Below are positions 9,015-16,973 of a DNA stretch of 64,000 nt, one piece after another. This stretch comes from Changpingibacter yushuensis (GTDB lineage: Bacteria > Actinomycetota > Actinomycetes > Actinomycetales > Actinomycetaceae). The stretch spans positions 744,001 through 808,000 of the forward strand of contig NZ_CP059492.1 of assembly GCF_014041995.1 (NCBI RefSeq). Reading direction: 5' to 3'. Both the position numbers and the translations under genes were made by a program. The notes below the pieces were generated by a model. It was not told the origin of the DNA. It did no database searches and was given only the letters and a program-made list of their open reading frames with translations. How positions within the stretch are numbered: the first letter of the stretch is position 1; each line of letters opens with the position of its first letter.

Positions 9015-9030
9015 TTGGAAAGAGTCCAAC

Positions 9031-9082
9031 ATAGAATGAGTGTGGGCAGAGGCCATAAGGCCTCTGCCCACACTCATTCTAT
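9031..9082 (+). terminator. 24-bp perfect hairpin after fixABCX copy 1
   Basis: Two exact 24-base arms (9031-9054 and 9059-9082) flank an ATAA loop 17 nt after the fixX stop. No strong T-run follows. The length and perfection suggest a bidirectional transcription stop or an mRNA 3'-end stabiliser between this operon and the opposite-strand TetR gene. Confidence 0.85.
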
Positions 9083-9400
9083 CAAGGGTTCTGAGAAGAT
9101 TTGAGACAGTTGTGGTGTAGCTACTAAGGGTTGTGTGCGGACTAGATGCGCCCACAACCGTTCGTGATACAGCGTGGTAGAGCCAGGGATACAGCGTGGC
9201 GAGGCACATGCGCAGCGTGGCGAGGTACGGCTACACAAGGACCAAACAGATTGCGGTTCCCAGTTGTTCGGGGCCCGTGATGCTCGTCCTGCCTGTGCCG
9301 CGGCCTGCCTGTGCCGCGGCCTGCCTGTGCCGCGGCCTTCCTGTGGCTCGGCCGTTCTTTTCTGCGGCTCAGCCTTCCTTTGCCTCAGCCTGCCTGTGCC
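9083..9400. repeat. Intergenic stretch ending in a 16-bp minisatellite
   Basis: No gene is supported here. From 9290 the 16-base unit tgcctgtgccgcggcc repeats exactly three times (9290-9337). It continues as degenerate copies (for example 9338-9353 and units ending in CTCAGCC) to about 9410, where it touches the 3' end of the TetR gene on the other strand. Being a multiple of 16 and not of 3, it is not built as a coding repeat. Slippage-prone tracts like this vary between strains. Confidence 0.75.
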
Positions 9401-10051
9401 TCAGCCCTCTTGTGGGGAGAGAAGTAGGTCGCCCGAAACCTGTGCCAGGCGCAACTGCTGATCAACAATGATCGAAACGTACTCGTGGCAGTTCTCAAGG
9501 ACCTTGGGGACTTGATCACTTGAGACCCACATCGCGCGGTTGTAAATGGATCCCTCAATCGCATCTACCATTCTCACAATCGACGTATCTGCGGGAATGA
9601 AACCCTCGCTGCGAAGTCTGCGAAGCGATGACATGGCATTTTGTAATGGGGTTACGTAGAGCTCCTGCCGGATCTTCTGAAGGTCGGGGTCCGAGCTAAT
9701 TGAAAATTCCAGAGCTAGGCGTAGAACAGCGTTGCGATAGGGGCCAAGGTAGGAACGCAGACGAAACTCGCCATCTGCAATGAACCATTCCCGAACACTC
9801 ACCCGCGAGCTTGCAGGTTCACGGTCGAGGATCGATGTGAAAGCTGACTGTAGCAGCTTGCCCTTTGTTCCCCAGCGCGTATAGAGCGTTGACTTACCAA
9901 CGCCACCTTCTGTGGCGATCCGGGAAAGATTGGTGGCTGACCAGCCGTAATCTCCATATACCTTGAGGGTTGCAGCGAACACGCGTTCCTCTAAATGTAT
10001 ATCCGGCGGTCGACCCACGGATCGCGGTTCTGGTGGGTTCGTGATCACCAT
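9401..10051 (-). CDS. TetR/AcrR family transcriptional regulator (first)
   Basis: A 216-residue repressor with the TetR helix-turn-helix at about residues 20-65 (ERVFAATLKVYGDYGWSATN, then GGVGKSTLYTRWGTKGKLL). The rest is an all-helical ligand domain of the C-terminal TetR type, with the effector unknown. AAGGAGGG lies about 10 nt ahead of the ATG. It points away from a degraded acyl-CoA synthetase remnant and lies between fixABCX copies 1 and 2, so it may control one of them. The last codons run into the 16-bp repeat tract at 9290-9410, so its C-terminus may be length-variable or recently altered. Confidence 0.9.
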   Translation of the reverse strand: MVITNPPEPRSVGRPPDIHLEERVFAATLKVYGDYGWSATNLSRIATEGGVGKSTLYTRWGTKGKLLQSAFTSILDREPASSRVSVREWFIADGEFRLRSYLGPYRNAVLRLALEFSISSDPDLQKIRQELYVTPLQNAMSSLRRLRSEGFIPADTSIVRMVDAIEGSIYNRAMWVSSDQVPKVLENCHEYVSIIVDQQLRLAQVSGDLLLSPQEG

Positions 10052-10365
10052 GGCGGCAGGCCCTCCTTCGGCGCGGGCGGCCCAGTTAGCTGCTCGCGGA
10101 TGTCGGCTCTTCCATGATGGCGTACCCCTGATTGTAACGGCCGGAAGGGCTGATTCGGTGCGAAGAGAAGTGGCGCTGTACCGAACTTCTCGTTATAAAA
10201 ATATCATGTGGATCAACTCGCACAATGTGACCATGGGCCGATATTGATGCAATTTTGAGCAAATCCAGTCCAAAATCCAGAAACTCGCTTGGATAAGTGC
10301 ATTGGGGGACCTACTACCTAATTACAGATGAAAGTAGTCCCAAATAATGGAGGTGAGCGAGAGGC
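10052..10365. other. Gap between TetR gene and acyl-CoA synthetase remnant
   Basis: About 310 bp with no gene that I can support. It is AT-rich near 10190-10260 and would hold the promoter of the TetR gene reading left. It may also contain decayed sequence of the acyl-CoA synthetase whose tail follows, but I see no recognisable AMP-binding core motif in it. Confidence 0.5.
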
Positions 10366-10680
10366 TTGAAGGGGTTCGAGCGTCTTGCATCGTCAGGCAC
10401 TGTTCATTGGCGCGCACGGTGGCTGAAGCATTCCCTCAGCGGGAGTGCGGGGCAGCGGCTGTGCGCGTGCATAGTCAGCAGAGACGGCAAGATCGTGACG
10501 GTTTCCGAGCTATGCGACCACTTCGTTTCTCGCAACTTCGCAAAGTTCAAGATCCCTGAGAAGGTGGTCATGTTGCAGGAAATGCCGAGGACTAGTTCGG
10601 ACAAGGTCTCCAAGAGGGAGCTGCGCAACCGCTTTGCTGCCGGAGTTCCAGCAGGTTACGAGGTAAGCACTGCGGTGTGA
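10366..10680 (+). pseudogene. C-terminal remnant of an acyl-CoA synthetase (AMP-binding family)
   Basis: Only about 75 residues (from roughly 10447) resemble a family: GQRLCACIVSRDGK, FKIPEKVVMLQEMPR and TSSDKVSKREL. This is the small C-terminal lid of acyl/aryl-CoA and AMP ligases, with the final Lys that acts in adenylation. The large ATP-binding domain is absent upstream, where the frame has no family similarity, so the fragment cannot be a working enzyme. It lies between two TetR genes and near fix genes, fitting a former acyl-CoA pathway that has decayed here. An alternative is a small stand-alone protein, which I consider unlikely. Confidence 0.75.
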
Positions 10681-10697
10681 GCGCTGGCGGCATCGCG

Positions 10698-11369
10698 TTA
10701 CGGGAGGAGTCGAGGTTCCTTCATAACAAAGCGCAGCACGGCGTCTTCGATCATGTCACGGTTATGGTCCGTTTCGCTTGCGCCGAGCATGTCGCGGTCA
10801 AAGAGCAGTGAGAAGCTGGCGCGGTGCTCGATTCGATTAAGTGCCATGGCTGAGAGCACCTGGTGGACATCGGTGGCGTCGGGCGCGTGGGGATCATCGC
10901 GGAACACACCAGAAGCCCGGCCTCGGCTGAGGATATCTTCGAGGATGACCAAGGTCTTCTCATTGATGGTGGCCAGTTCGGGGGTAGCGGCAATAGTCGC
11001 AGCGTTGTACTGGAGATTCTCATAAGCAATAATCTTGACGGCCTCGATGTTGCGCTCAAAGTGCTGCAACGTGGCACGTGTCAGGATGCGGAGTGCCGCC
11101 TCTGGTTCAAGGGTCTCCGGGCGCAGGTCAATCTCCCGGCGCCGGATCTTCTCATATGCTTCTTCAAGGACTTCCCTGTACAGGCCTGCCTTGGACTCGA
11201 AGTAGTAGTAGATCATGCGCTTGGATGTGTTCGTCTTGGAGGCAATGACGTCGATTCGCCCGCCAAGAGGTCCCTTGTCCGCAAACTCTTCTGTTGCTGC
11301 ATCAATAATCTCACGGCGAGTGATTTCCGGTGCACGGCGCGAGTTGCGTGCGGAAGCGGATGTGGTCAC
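10698..11369 (-). CDS. TetR/AcrR family transcriptional regulator (second)
   Basis: A 223-residue regulator with a clear TetR DNA-binding domain at residues 14-62 (ITRREIIDAATEEFADKG, then TNTSKRMIYYYFESKAGLYREVL). The C-terminal ligand domain has the HFERNIEAVKIIAYENLQ pattern seen in RutR/NicS-like TetR proteins. It is transcribed leftward, the same direction as the iron-sulfur flavoprotein gene 135 bp upstream of it. The pair sits between fixABCX copies 1 and 2. The ligand is unknown; given the neighbourhood an organic acid or acyl-CoA is plausible. Confidence 0.9.
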   Translation of the reverse strand: MTTSASARNSRRAPEITRREIIDAATEEFADKGPLGGRIDVIASKTNTSKRMIYYYFESKAGLYREVLEEAYEKIRRREIDLRPETLEPEAALRILTRATLQHFERNIEAVKIIAYENLQYNAATIAATPELATINEKTLVILEDILSRGRASGVFRDDPHAPDATDVHQVLSAMALNRIEHRASFSLLFDRDMLGASETDHNRDMIEDAVLRFVMKEPRLLP

Positions 11370-11503
11370 GAGATTTCTATTCCTTCGGTTGGGTAAGTCA
11401 GCAAAACTCTACCTGTTCTTCATCGGGCTGGGCCGCTTCTTAGAGAGGCAGCTTCGTTTTGCTCTTCTTAAGTTGTATTTCTGGTGGCGCAGGTGGTAAT
11501 CGG

Positions 11504-12763
11504 CTACCGTTGCAGCGCAATGAGTTCAATTGCACCGCTTGGGCATTCTTCCACGCAGATTCCGCATCCCTTGCAGTAGTCCTCATTGATAACGTATCCG
11601 CCGGGGACTTTCACAATCGCGTTGTCAGGGCAGACTGCGTAGCAGTTATCGCATTCGAAGCAGGAGCCGCAGCTCATACATCGCAGAGCTTCTCTCACGA
11701 GATCCCGGGGAATCTGGCCGTCTATGAACTCGGCTGGCGTTAGACCACTGCGTGGTGGGGTATTGGGAAGAAGCTGGTTTTCCGCAGGTTCGTAGTACCA
11801 GTGATTCAGCAGATCAAATTGGGCAAGGATGGCCGGTTCGTCAACTGTGTGGGAGAGGCTTGGTAAGGGTAGTAACGATGGGGTTTGCTCCGTCGTGTTG
11901 CTGGTTCCTTGCGTGGGTGCGGGTACAGGTTCCTGCGCAGCCATAGGCTCGTGGGCGCGCACGGGTGTGGACGTGGATGCGAGATACGAGGTGAGTGCGA
12001 GCGCGGCGGCACGTCCCCGCCCGATCGAAAGCGTTGATGTTCGCCGTTGCCGCCCGCCGATGTGAACGGGCTGGCGCCAGATGGTTTCGCCGTCCACGAT
12101 GGCCATGCACATAGAGGCTCCGGTAGCCCAGATGAACCCATCAAACTGGTCCATGACGTTGCTGATGTGGCGGATTGTGTTGTGCATGCGAACAGTGACA
12201 CCGGCTGAAACAATGCGATTGATTTCGCCATGCAGTATCCACTGCGGCAGGCGATTCTCGCTGATTGACCTGCTGAGTGTGCCGCCCAACTTGTTCTGGG
12301 ATTCAAAGAGAGTGACGTTGTGGCCTGCTTGATGTAGCTGGTACATGGCGGAGATGCCGCAGGGGCCGGAGCCGATGACCGCCACATTGCGCTGGGTTGA
12401 CGGGCGAGGGGCCGGAAGTGCCCAACCCTCCCGAAGTGCGTGTTCGCCCAGAATGCCCTCGATCTCCCGGATCGAAATGGAACCGCCCAATTGCGTGCGG
12501 TTGCATGCCGATTCGCAGGAGGCATAGCAGATCCTGCCCATTGTGGCAGGCAGCGGATTCACTGAGACCATGAGGTTCCACGCGTCATGAGCGCCCTGAT
12601 CGGTGCCCAGTTGCAGAGCGGAGAGCCATTCGCGCACCGGTTCCTCCGAAGCGCAACCGTGCTCGCACGGGGGAGTGAGCGTGCGGTAGCGGGGAGTCTC
12701 CGTGCGCCACGTCCCGGTGTGGTTGTTGAGTGAACTGCCAGGCTCCAAATCCACAGCAAACAT
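11504..12763 (-). CDS. Iron-sulfur flavoprotein, glutamate synthase small-subunit (GltD)-like
   Basis: A 419-residue redox protein. The N-terminal part has Cys motifs CEHGC (near residue 32) and CYASCESACNR (near 80-90) like the cluster-binding Fer4_20 domain of GltD. A dinucleotide fold IGSGPCGISAMYQL follows near 130. The middle carries a Pro/Thr/Ala-rich low-complexity linker (about 265-300). The C-terminus has CMSCGSCFECDNCYAVCP and CKGCGICVEECP, enough for two [4Fe-4S] clusters. I set the start at ATG 12763 because AAGGGA precedes it closely; an upstream ATG at 12799 is possible. It is smaller than GltD-type oxidoreductases and its NAD(P)-binding half looks reduced. It lies beside fixABCX copy 2 and may feed or drain electrons from ferredoxin-like carriers (inference). 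Confidence 0.8.
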   Translation of the reverse strand: MFAVDLEPGSSLNNHTGTWRTETPRYRTLTPPCEHGCASEEPVREWLSALQLGTDQGAHDAWNLMVSVNPLPATMGRICYASCESACNRTQLGGSISIREIEGILGEHALREGWALPAPRPSTQRNVAVIGSGPCGISAMYQLHQAGHNVTLFESQNKLGGTLSRSISENRLPQWILHGEINRIVSAGVTVRMHNTIRHISNVMDQFDGFIWATGASMCMAIVDGETIWRQPVHIGGRQRRTSTLSIGRGRAAALALTSYLASTSTPVRAHEPMAAQEPVPAPTQGTSNTTEQTPSLLPLPSLSHTVDEPAILAQFDLLNHWYYEPAENQLLPNTPPRSGLTPAEFIDGQIPRDLVREALRCMSCGSCFECDNCYAVCPDNAIVKVPGGYVINEDYCKGCGICVEECPSGAIELIALQR

Positions 12764-13390
12764 GGTTCCCTTTGTCACTCCCTTCGTGTTGCTTTGCACC
12801 CCACGTGGTCGCAGAGCTTGAGCGTCAACGTGGCAGCACGGAGTCGCTTGCGTGACCGGGTGCTAGGTTGCCAGTTGTGCTTGGTAACCACATGTGCACA
12901 TGGGAGGCGCAGCCGCGGGCATCTTCAACCACCCCAGCAGCGATAGTCCACCGTGACAGCAACGATAAACGCTGCACCACTTTGTACGATCTGTTTCAGA
13001 TTTTAGGCCCACTCACGAGGAAGTGAAAGCGTTTAGTGAGAAAGTGAAGAGTTTAACGAGTTTCCACGTGGTAACTGGCGAGTCGCATAAGGGTGCCGAT
13101 GTGTGGGCAAAACAGGAAATCTATGTAATGAACAGTGAAAAAAGTCCCGGATCTGAGAGGTGTTCCGGGATACTATTGGCTTGTAACGTTTCTGTGGGAT
13201 CTCGAAGACGAGGTTAGTGGAGACTCCGCCAAGCGGCCAGAACGCAAGTCCAATACTCCTGAACATGGCTTCCTGTAGTCTTGGGTTTGTACCAAATGGT
13301 GAGTTTCTGTACGACCAGCTTTGAGCACCTGCATCGTTGCACGGTGGATGTTGGCACGCGCCGTGCAAGGTTAACCAGAGAGAGGCTGAA
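12764..13390. promoter_or_regulatory. 627-bp divergent intergenic region before fixABCX copy 2
   Basis: It separates the leftward flavoprotein gene from the rightward fixA copy 2 and holds no supported gene. A perfect 12-bp palindrome CATGTGCACATG lies at 12891-12902, about 130 bp upstream of the flavoprotein start, and could bind a regulator. A purine-rich stretch (about 13020-13060) and AT-rich sequence to 13150 could hold the fixA promoter, but I cannot place the -35 and -10 confidently. Confidence 0.45.
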
Positions 13391-14146
13391 ATGACCGTAG
13401 TGGTCGCGTACAAGTACGCAGCAAATCCGCAGGATGCATCCGTCGGTGCTGATGGAGTGGTGGATTGGTCCAGAGCTAAGGCAGCAGTCAGTGAGTACGA
13501 TCCCGTTGCTGTCCAGCTCGCCCGCACAGTTGCAGGCGATTCAGAAGTTGTGGGCATTAGCGTTGGAACAGCCGCTATTGCCAGCTCAATGGCCAAGAAG
13601 AGTGCGATGTCCAAGGGGCTTGATCGCGGCGTCGTCGTCGCTGATGATGCCACCCAAGGCTGGAACGCAACTCAGACTGCCGCGGCCCTCGCAGGGCTTG
13701 TGGGCCGGATCGATGGCGCAGACTTGTTGGTCACAGGCGATTCTTCGATCGACGACGGCGCACGGATGATGTCTGCGCTAACGGCGGGCTTCCTAGGCTG
13801 GCCGTGCTTCCAAGAGGTGACGGCAGTTGAGAAGACGGCCGATGGCTACGCGTTGACGCAAGCCATCACCGGTGGAACGCGGACCATTTCGGTTACTGGA
13901 CCAGTAGTGGTTGCGGCCACTTCTGACGCAGTCCCGGTCAAGGTGCCTTCGATGAAGGAGATTCTGGCAGCAGGAAAGAAGCCAGTAGAGGTTGTGAGCG
14001 TTGAGGATGTTGCGCCCGTTGAAATCGGCGTGACAGTCACCGGGCGGAGCAAACCTGCCCCAAAGGCTCGCAAGAATCAGGTCTTCACAGGAGAATCTGC
14101 GGTTGCGGATCTCGTAGCCGCACTCCGTACTAACGGCATTCTCTGA
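13391..14146 (+). CDS. fixA: Electron transfer flavoprotein beta subunit FixA, copy 2
   Basis: 251 residues, beginning MTVVVAYKYAANPQDASVG and nearly the same as copy 1 through the first 40 residues. It keeps the DLLVTGDSSIDDGARM nucleotide region and the SMKEILAAGKKPVEVV arm. The ATG at 13391 is preceded by AGAGAGG; the longer frame from 13337 is not family-like. It forms an operon with fixB, fixC and fixX (gaps 14, 6 and 1 nt). The similarity to copy 1 across all four genes argues for duplication of the whole cluster or recombination between the two. Confidence 0.95.
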   Translation: MTVVVAYKYAANPQDASVGADGVVDWSRAKAAVSEYDPVAVQLARTVAGDSEVVGISVGTAAIASSMAKKSAMSKGLDRGVVVADDATQGWNATQTAAALAGLVGRIDGADLLVTGDSSIDDGARMMSALTAGFLGWPCFQEVTAVEKTADGYALTQAITGGTRTISVTGPVVVAATSDAVPVKVPSMKEILAAGKKPVEVVSVEDVAPVEIGVTVTGRSKPAPKARKNQVFTGESAVADLVAALRTNGIL

Positions 14147-14160
14147 GAGGTTGAACAAAC

Positions 14161-15030
14161 ATGACTAACACATGGATTATCGCAGTTGACCCGGCAGTCT
14201 CCACGCTCGTGGAACTGGGGCGCACCATCGGTGGAACCGTCACAGCAGTCGTGGTGGGAAACGCCGTCGTCAAGGGAGTGGATGCGCTTGTGCGCATACC
14301 GCTGGCGGAAGGTACTCCGGCCGAAGCCGCGTCCCCGGCTGTGGCCGCAGCCGTGGCCGCTGAGCCGGGCGATGTTGTGCTGGCAGGTAACAAGCCCGCC
14401 GAACGCGTCTTGGCAGGTGCTGTTGCGGCGCTCAAGAAGCTGCCCGTTCTCTACGGTCTGAAGAAGGCTGGCGCAGGCACTGCAGAATTGTCACGCTTTG
14501 GCGGAATTGCAGTTGAGACCTGCGCGTTCGAATCCGCAGTAGTCGCGGTGATTGACGGCGGCGTGGAGCCGGAGGGTGAGGCGCCGAACGAACTAACTGG
14601 TCCTGCTCAGTTCCAAGCAGCCACGGTCACAAGCGTCGACAAGCGGGAAGTGGCACAGGTCAACCTCACTGCTGCAAAGCGAATTGTTGCCGCAGGGCGC
14701 GGATTCAAGGCAAAGGAGGATCTGCAACTCGCAGAGGATCTGGCGGCAACGCTTGAAGCCGAAGTGGCGTGCTCCCGCCCGCTTGCCGAGGGCAGCGAAT
14801 GGATGCCTCGCGATCGGTACGTGGGTATCTCTGGCCAGCAGGTCAGCCCAGAACTGTACGTTGCACTCGGCATTTCGGGTCAAATCCAGCACACGGCAGG
14901 CATGCAAGATTCCAAGACTGTAGTTGTGATCAATAATGACGAGAAAGCACCAATCTTTGCGGGTGCGGACTACGCGGTGGTCGGAGACCTCTATGAAGTT
15001 CTGCCTGCCCTCACCCAAGCACTGAAGTAG
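14161..15030 (+). CDS. fixB: Electron transfer flavoprotein alpha subunit FixB, copy 2
   Basis: 289 residues, the FAD-carrying ETF subunit of the second set. The C-terminal FAD domain has ACSRPLAEGSEWMPRDRYVG, GISGQQVSPELYVALGISGQ and INNDEKAPIFAGADYAVVGD, aligned position for position with copy 1. The N-terminal domain starts MTNTWIIAVDPAVSTLVELG and is more diverged, as expected for the surface that meets FixA and partners. It starts 14 nt after fixA. Confidence 0.95.
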   Translation: MTNTWIIAVDPAVSTLVELGRTIGGTVTAVVVGNAVVKGVDALVRIPLAEGTPAEAASPAVAAAVAAEPGDVVLAGNKPAERVLAGAVAALKKLPVLYGLKKAGAGTAELSRFGGIAVETCAFESAVVAVIDGGVEPEGEAPNELTGPAQFQAATVTSVDKREVAQVNLTAAKRIVAAGRGFKAKEDLQLAEDLAATLEAEVACSRPLAEGSEWMPRDRYVGISGQQVSPELYVALGISGQIQHTAGMQDSKTVVVINNDEKAPIFAGADYAVVGDLYEVLPALTQALK

Positions 15031-15036
15031 GAAAAC

Positions 15037-16338
15037 GTGGCCGAGGAACAAGATTACGACTTCGACGTCATCGTAGTTGGTGGCGGCATTGCAGGAAACG
15101 TGTGTGCGTACCTCCTCGCGAATGAGGGGCATGAGGTCCTGCTCATTGAACGTGGAATCGAACCGGGTTCGAAGAACCTTTCGGGTGGAGTGTTCTACTG
15201 CCAAGTCATGCAGCAGATCTACCCGAATTTCTTGGATGAAGCTCCGGTGGAGCGCCACATTTCACGCAATACATTGAGCTTCCTCAACGAGTCATCTGCC
15301 GTGAATGTGGACTACTGGGACAAGCGCCTGACCGAACCGGTCAACGCCGTCACGGTATTGCGTGCCAAGTTTGACCCATGGCTTTCCGAACAGTGCGAAG
15401 AAGCCGGCGTCACAGTCATGCCGGGAGTCAAGGTCGACGAACTGATTCGTGAAGGCGATAGGTTCGTAGGCGTCCGGGCCGGTGAGGACGAGCTTCGCGC
15501 CAAGGTAGTTGTGGCTGCTGACGGCGTCAACTCCTTCCTAGCCCGTTACGCAGGGCTTCGCGCCCAAGAGCCGACCGCAAACCTCGCTGTGGGAGTCAAG
15601 TCAGTTATTCAGCTTTCAGAAAGCCAGGTCCGTGACCGCTTCAACTTGAGCGGTAACGAGGGTGCGGCGTACGCCGTCGTCGGCGATTGCACTGAAGGCG
15701 TAGCTGGCGGTGGCTTCATGTACACAAACAAGGATTCGGTTTCGATCGGAATTGTGGCCAACCTTGAGGATCTGGAAGCCAAAGGTAAGTCTTCTTCAGA
15801 CCTTCACGATCATTTCCTCTCACACCCGTTCATCAAGCCGTTTATTGAAGGTGGGGAACTGCTCGAATACGGTTGCCACCTCATTGCGGAGGGCGGTCAA
15901 AAGATGCAACACGGCTTGGTTCACAACGGCCTCGTGTTGGTTGGCGACGCCGCAGGGTTCACACTCAACACCGGATTTACGGTGCGTGGGATGGATTTGG
16001 CTGCAGGTTCCGCACGAGCCGCCGCCACGGCAATTAATGCTGCATTGAAGGCTGGCGACTTCTCAAAGAGCGCTCTGCAGGAGTATGTGAGCGAGTATGA
16101 GGCAAGCTTTGTTGGCCAGGACATGGCCACATATGCCAATGCCCCAGCTTTCCTTGAAAACCAAGAGATGTATGGAGCAGTAGGGGAGTTACTGGCCGAC
16201 GTACTTCACGGTGTCTACAACCTAGACACCACTGCGCGCAAGCATCTACTGCCAACCGCGATTGGCGCATTTAAGAAGTCGAGGCTGAAGCTGACAAGGT
16301 TGGCGAAGATCGGCATCCAAGCAGTGAGGGCTTTGTGA
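15037..16338 (+). CDS. fixC: FixC, ETF:quinone oxidoreductase-like flavoprotein, copy 2
   Basis: 433 residues from a GTG start preceded by GTAGGAAAAC. FAD-binding VVGGGIAGNVCAYLLANEG is at residues 12-30, then GSKNLSGGVFYC near 46-57 and LVGDAAGFTLNTGFTVRGMD near 305-324. It would reduce the quinone pool with electrons from FixAB. One nucleotide separates its stop from the fixX ATG. Sequence agreement with copy 1 is very high in the FAD regions and lower near residues 180-260. Confidence 0.95.
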   Translation: MAEEQDYDFDVIVVGGGIAGNVCAYLLANEGHEVLLIERGIEPGSKNLSGGVFYCQVMQQIYPNFLDEAPVERHISRNTLSFLNESSAVNVDYWDKRLTEPVNAVTVLRAKFDPWLSEQCEEAGVTVMPGVKVDELIREGDRFVGVRAGEDELRAKVVVAADGVNSFLARYAGLRAQEPTANLAVGVKSVIQLSESQVRDRFNLSGNEGAAYAVVGDCTEGVAGGGFMYTNKDSVSIGIVANLEDLEAKGKSSSDLHDHFLSHPFIKPFIEGGELLEYGCHLIAEGGQKMQHGLVHNGLVLVGDAAGFTLNTGFTVRGMDLAAGSARAAATAINAALKAGDFSKSALQEYVSEYEASFVGQDMATYANAPAFLENQEMYGAVGELLADVLHGVYNLDTTARKHLLPTAIGAFKKSRLKLTRLAKIGIQAVRAL

Positions 16339-16339
16339 C

Positions 16340-16636
16340 ATGAGTGAGTTCTTTGAAGGATCTGTGACCGAACGTCTGGCTGGCAATGTGTACGAGGTCG
16401 ATGAGGGAAACTCCCACATCGAGATCAATCAAGAGATTGCTCGAGCCACCGGCACTGGAAAGCTTCTGGTGAAGGTGTGCCCGGCGCACGTCTACTCCGA
16501 AGAAGCCGATGGCACCATCTCCATTGAGTATGCAGCCTGCCTTGAGTGTGGAACGTGCTTGGCGGTAGCTGCGCCAGGTGCCCTGAAATGGCATTATCCC
16601 GCCGGTTCCATGGGGGTGGTCTTCCGCGAGGGCTGA
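16340..16636 (+). CDS. fixX: Ferredoxin-like FixX, copy 2 (single-cluster type)
   Basis: 98 residues with the same Cys set as copy 1: one Cys in VCPAHVY and three in CLECGTC. The position of a possible extra-cluster Cys is Ala again (CLAVAAPG). One [4Fe-4S] cluster is therefore expected. It starts one base after fixC and is last in the operon, followed by the hairpin at 16718-16759. Confidence 0.93.
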   Translation: MSEFFEGSVTERLAGNVYEVDEGNSHIEINQEIARATGTGKLLVKVCPAHVYSEEADGTISIEYAACLECGTCLAVAAPGALKWHYPAGSMGVVFREG

Positions 16637-16717
16637 GGGTGCCCTACGCGGATGTGCGTTGAGCTATCTGGGTGCTCGGCGTGCACAAGTGATGAGGTGA
16701 GACTCGTCGCGCCACGC

Positions 16718-16759
16718 AAGTGAGGCTGCGAACCCGTCGGACGGTTCGCGGCCTCACTT
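16718..16759 (+). terminator. Stem-loop after fixABCX copy 2
   Basis: A 17-bp stem with one G-T mismatch (16718-16734 with 16743-16759) and an 8-nt loop, about 80 nt downstream of the fixX stop. It has no long U-tract, but its position between two same-strand transcription units makes it the probable end of the operon. Confidence 0.7.
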
Positions 16760-16870
16760 CACTTGTGTTTGAGGGCCGTGGCGCGCGGGAGGGCTGGGAA
16801 ATCAGGTTTACCCTCTGGGCTGGCGGCTCGACGCTCCGAGAATCTTTCCTTAGGGAACACCACACGGTAG

Positions 16871-16884
16871 TGTTAGCGCTAACA
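16871..16884. promoter_or_regulatory. Perfect 14-bp palindrome TGTTAGCGCTAACA, LacI/CcpA-type operator
   Basis: TGTTAGCGCTAACA is a complete inverted repeat about 90 bp upstream of the phosphoketolase start. It fits the LacI-family operator form and the catabolite-responsive cre consensus with the central CG. Operators of this form are typical of sugar regulators in bifidobacteria and relatives. It is the only strong motif in the 337-bp gap (16637-16973), so it probably sets phosphoketolase expression by carbon supply. The regulator gene is not in the window. Confidence 0.75.
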
Positions 16885-16973
16885 ATTGTTCCTCACATTG
16901 ACGCTCAGGCACTGGTTCCCGTGTCCGTTTTGGGGAATGATTGCATGCGATGGTGCATATCTAAGGAGTCGAA

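Noticed and set aside
9290-9410. Possible CRISPR array
   Set aside because: The units adjoin directly with no spacers and are only 16 bp, so it is a tandem repeat and not a CRISPR.
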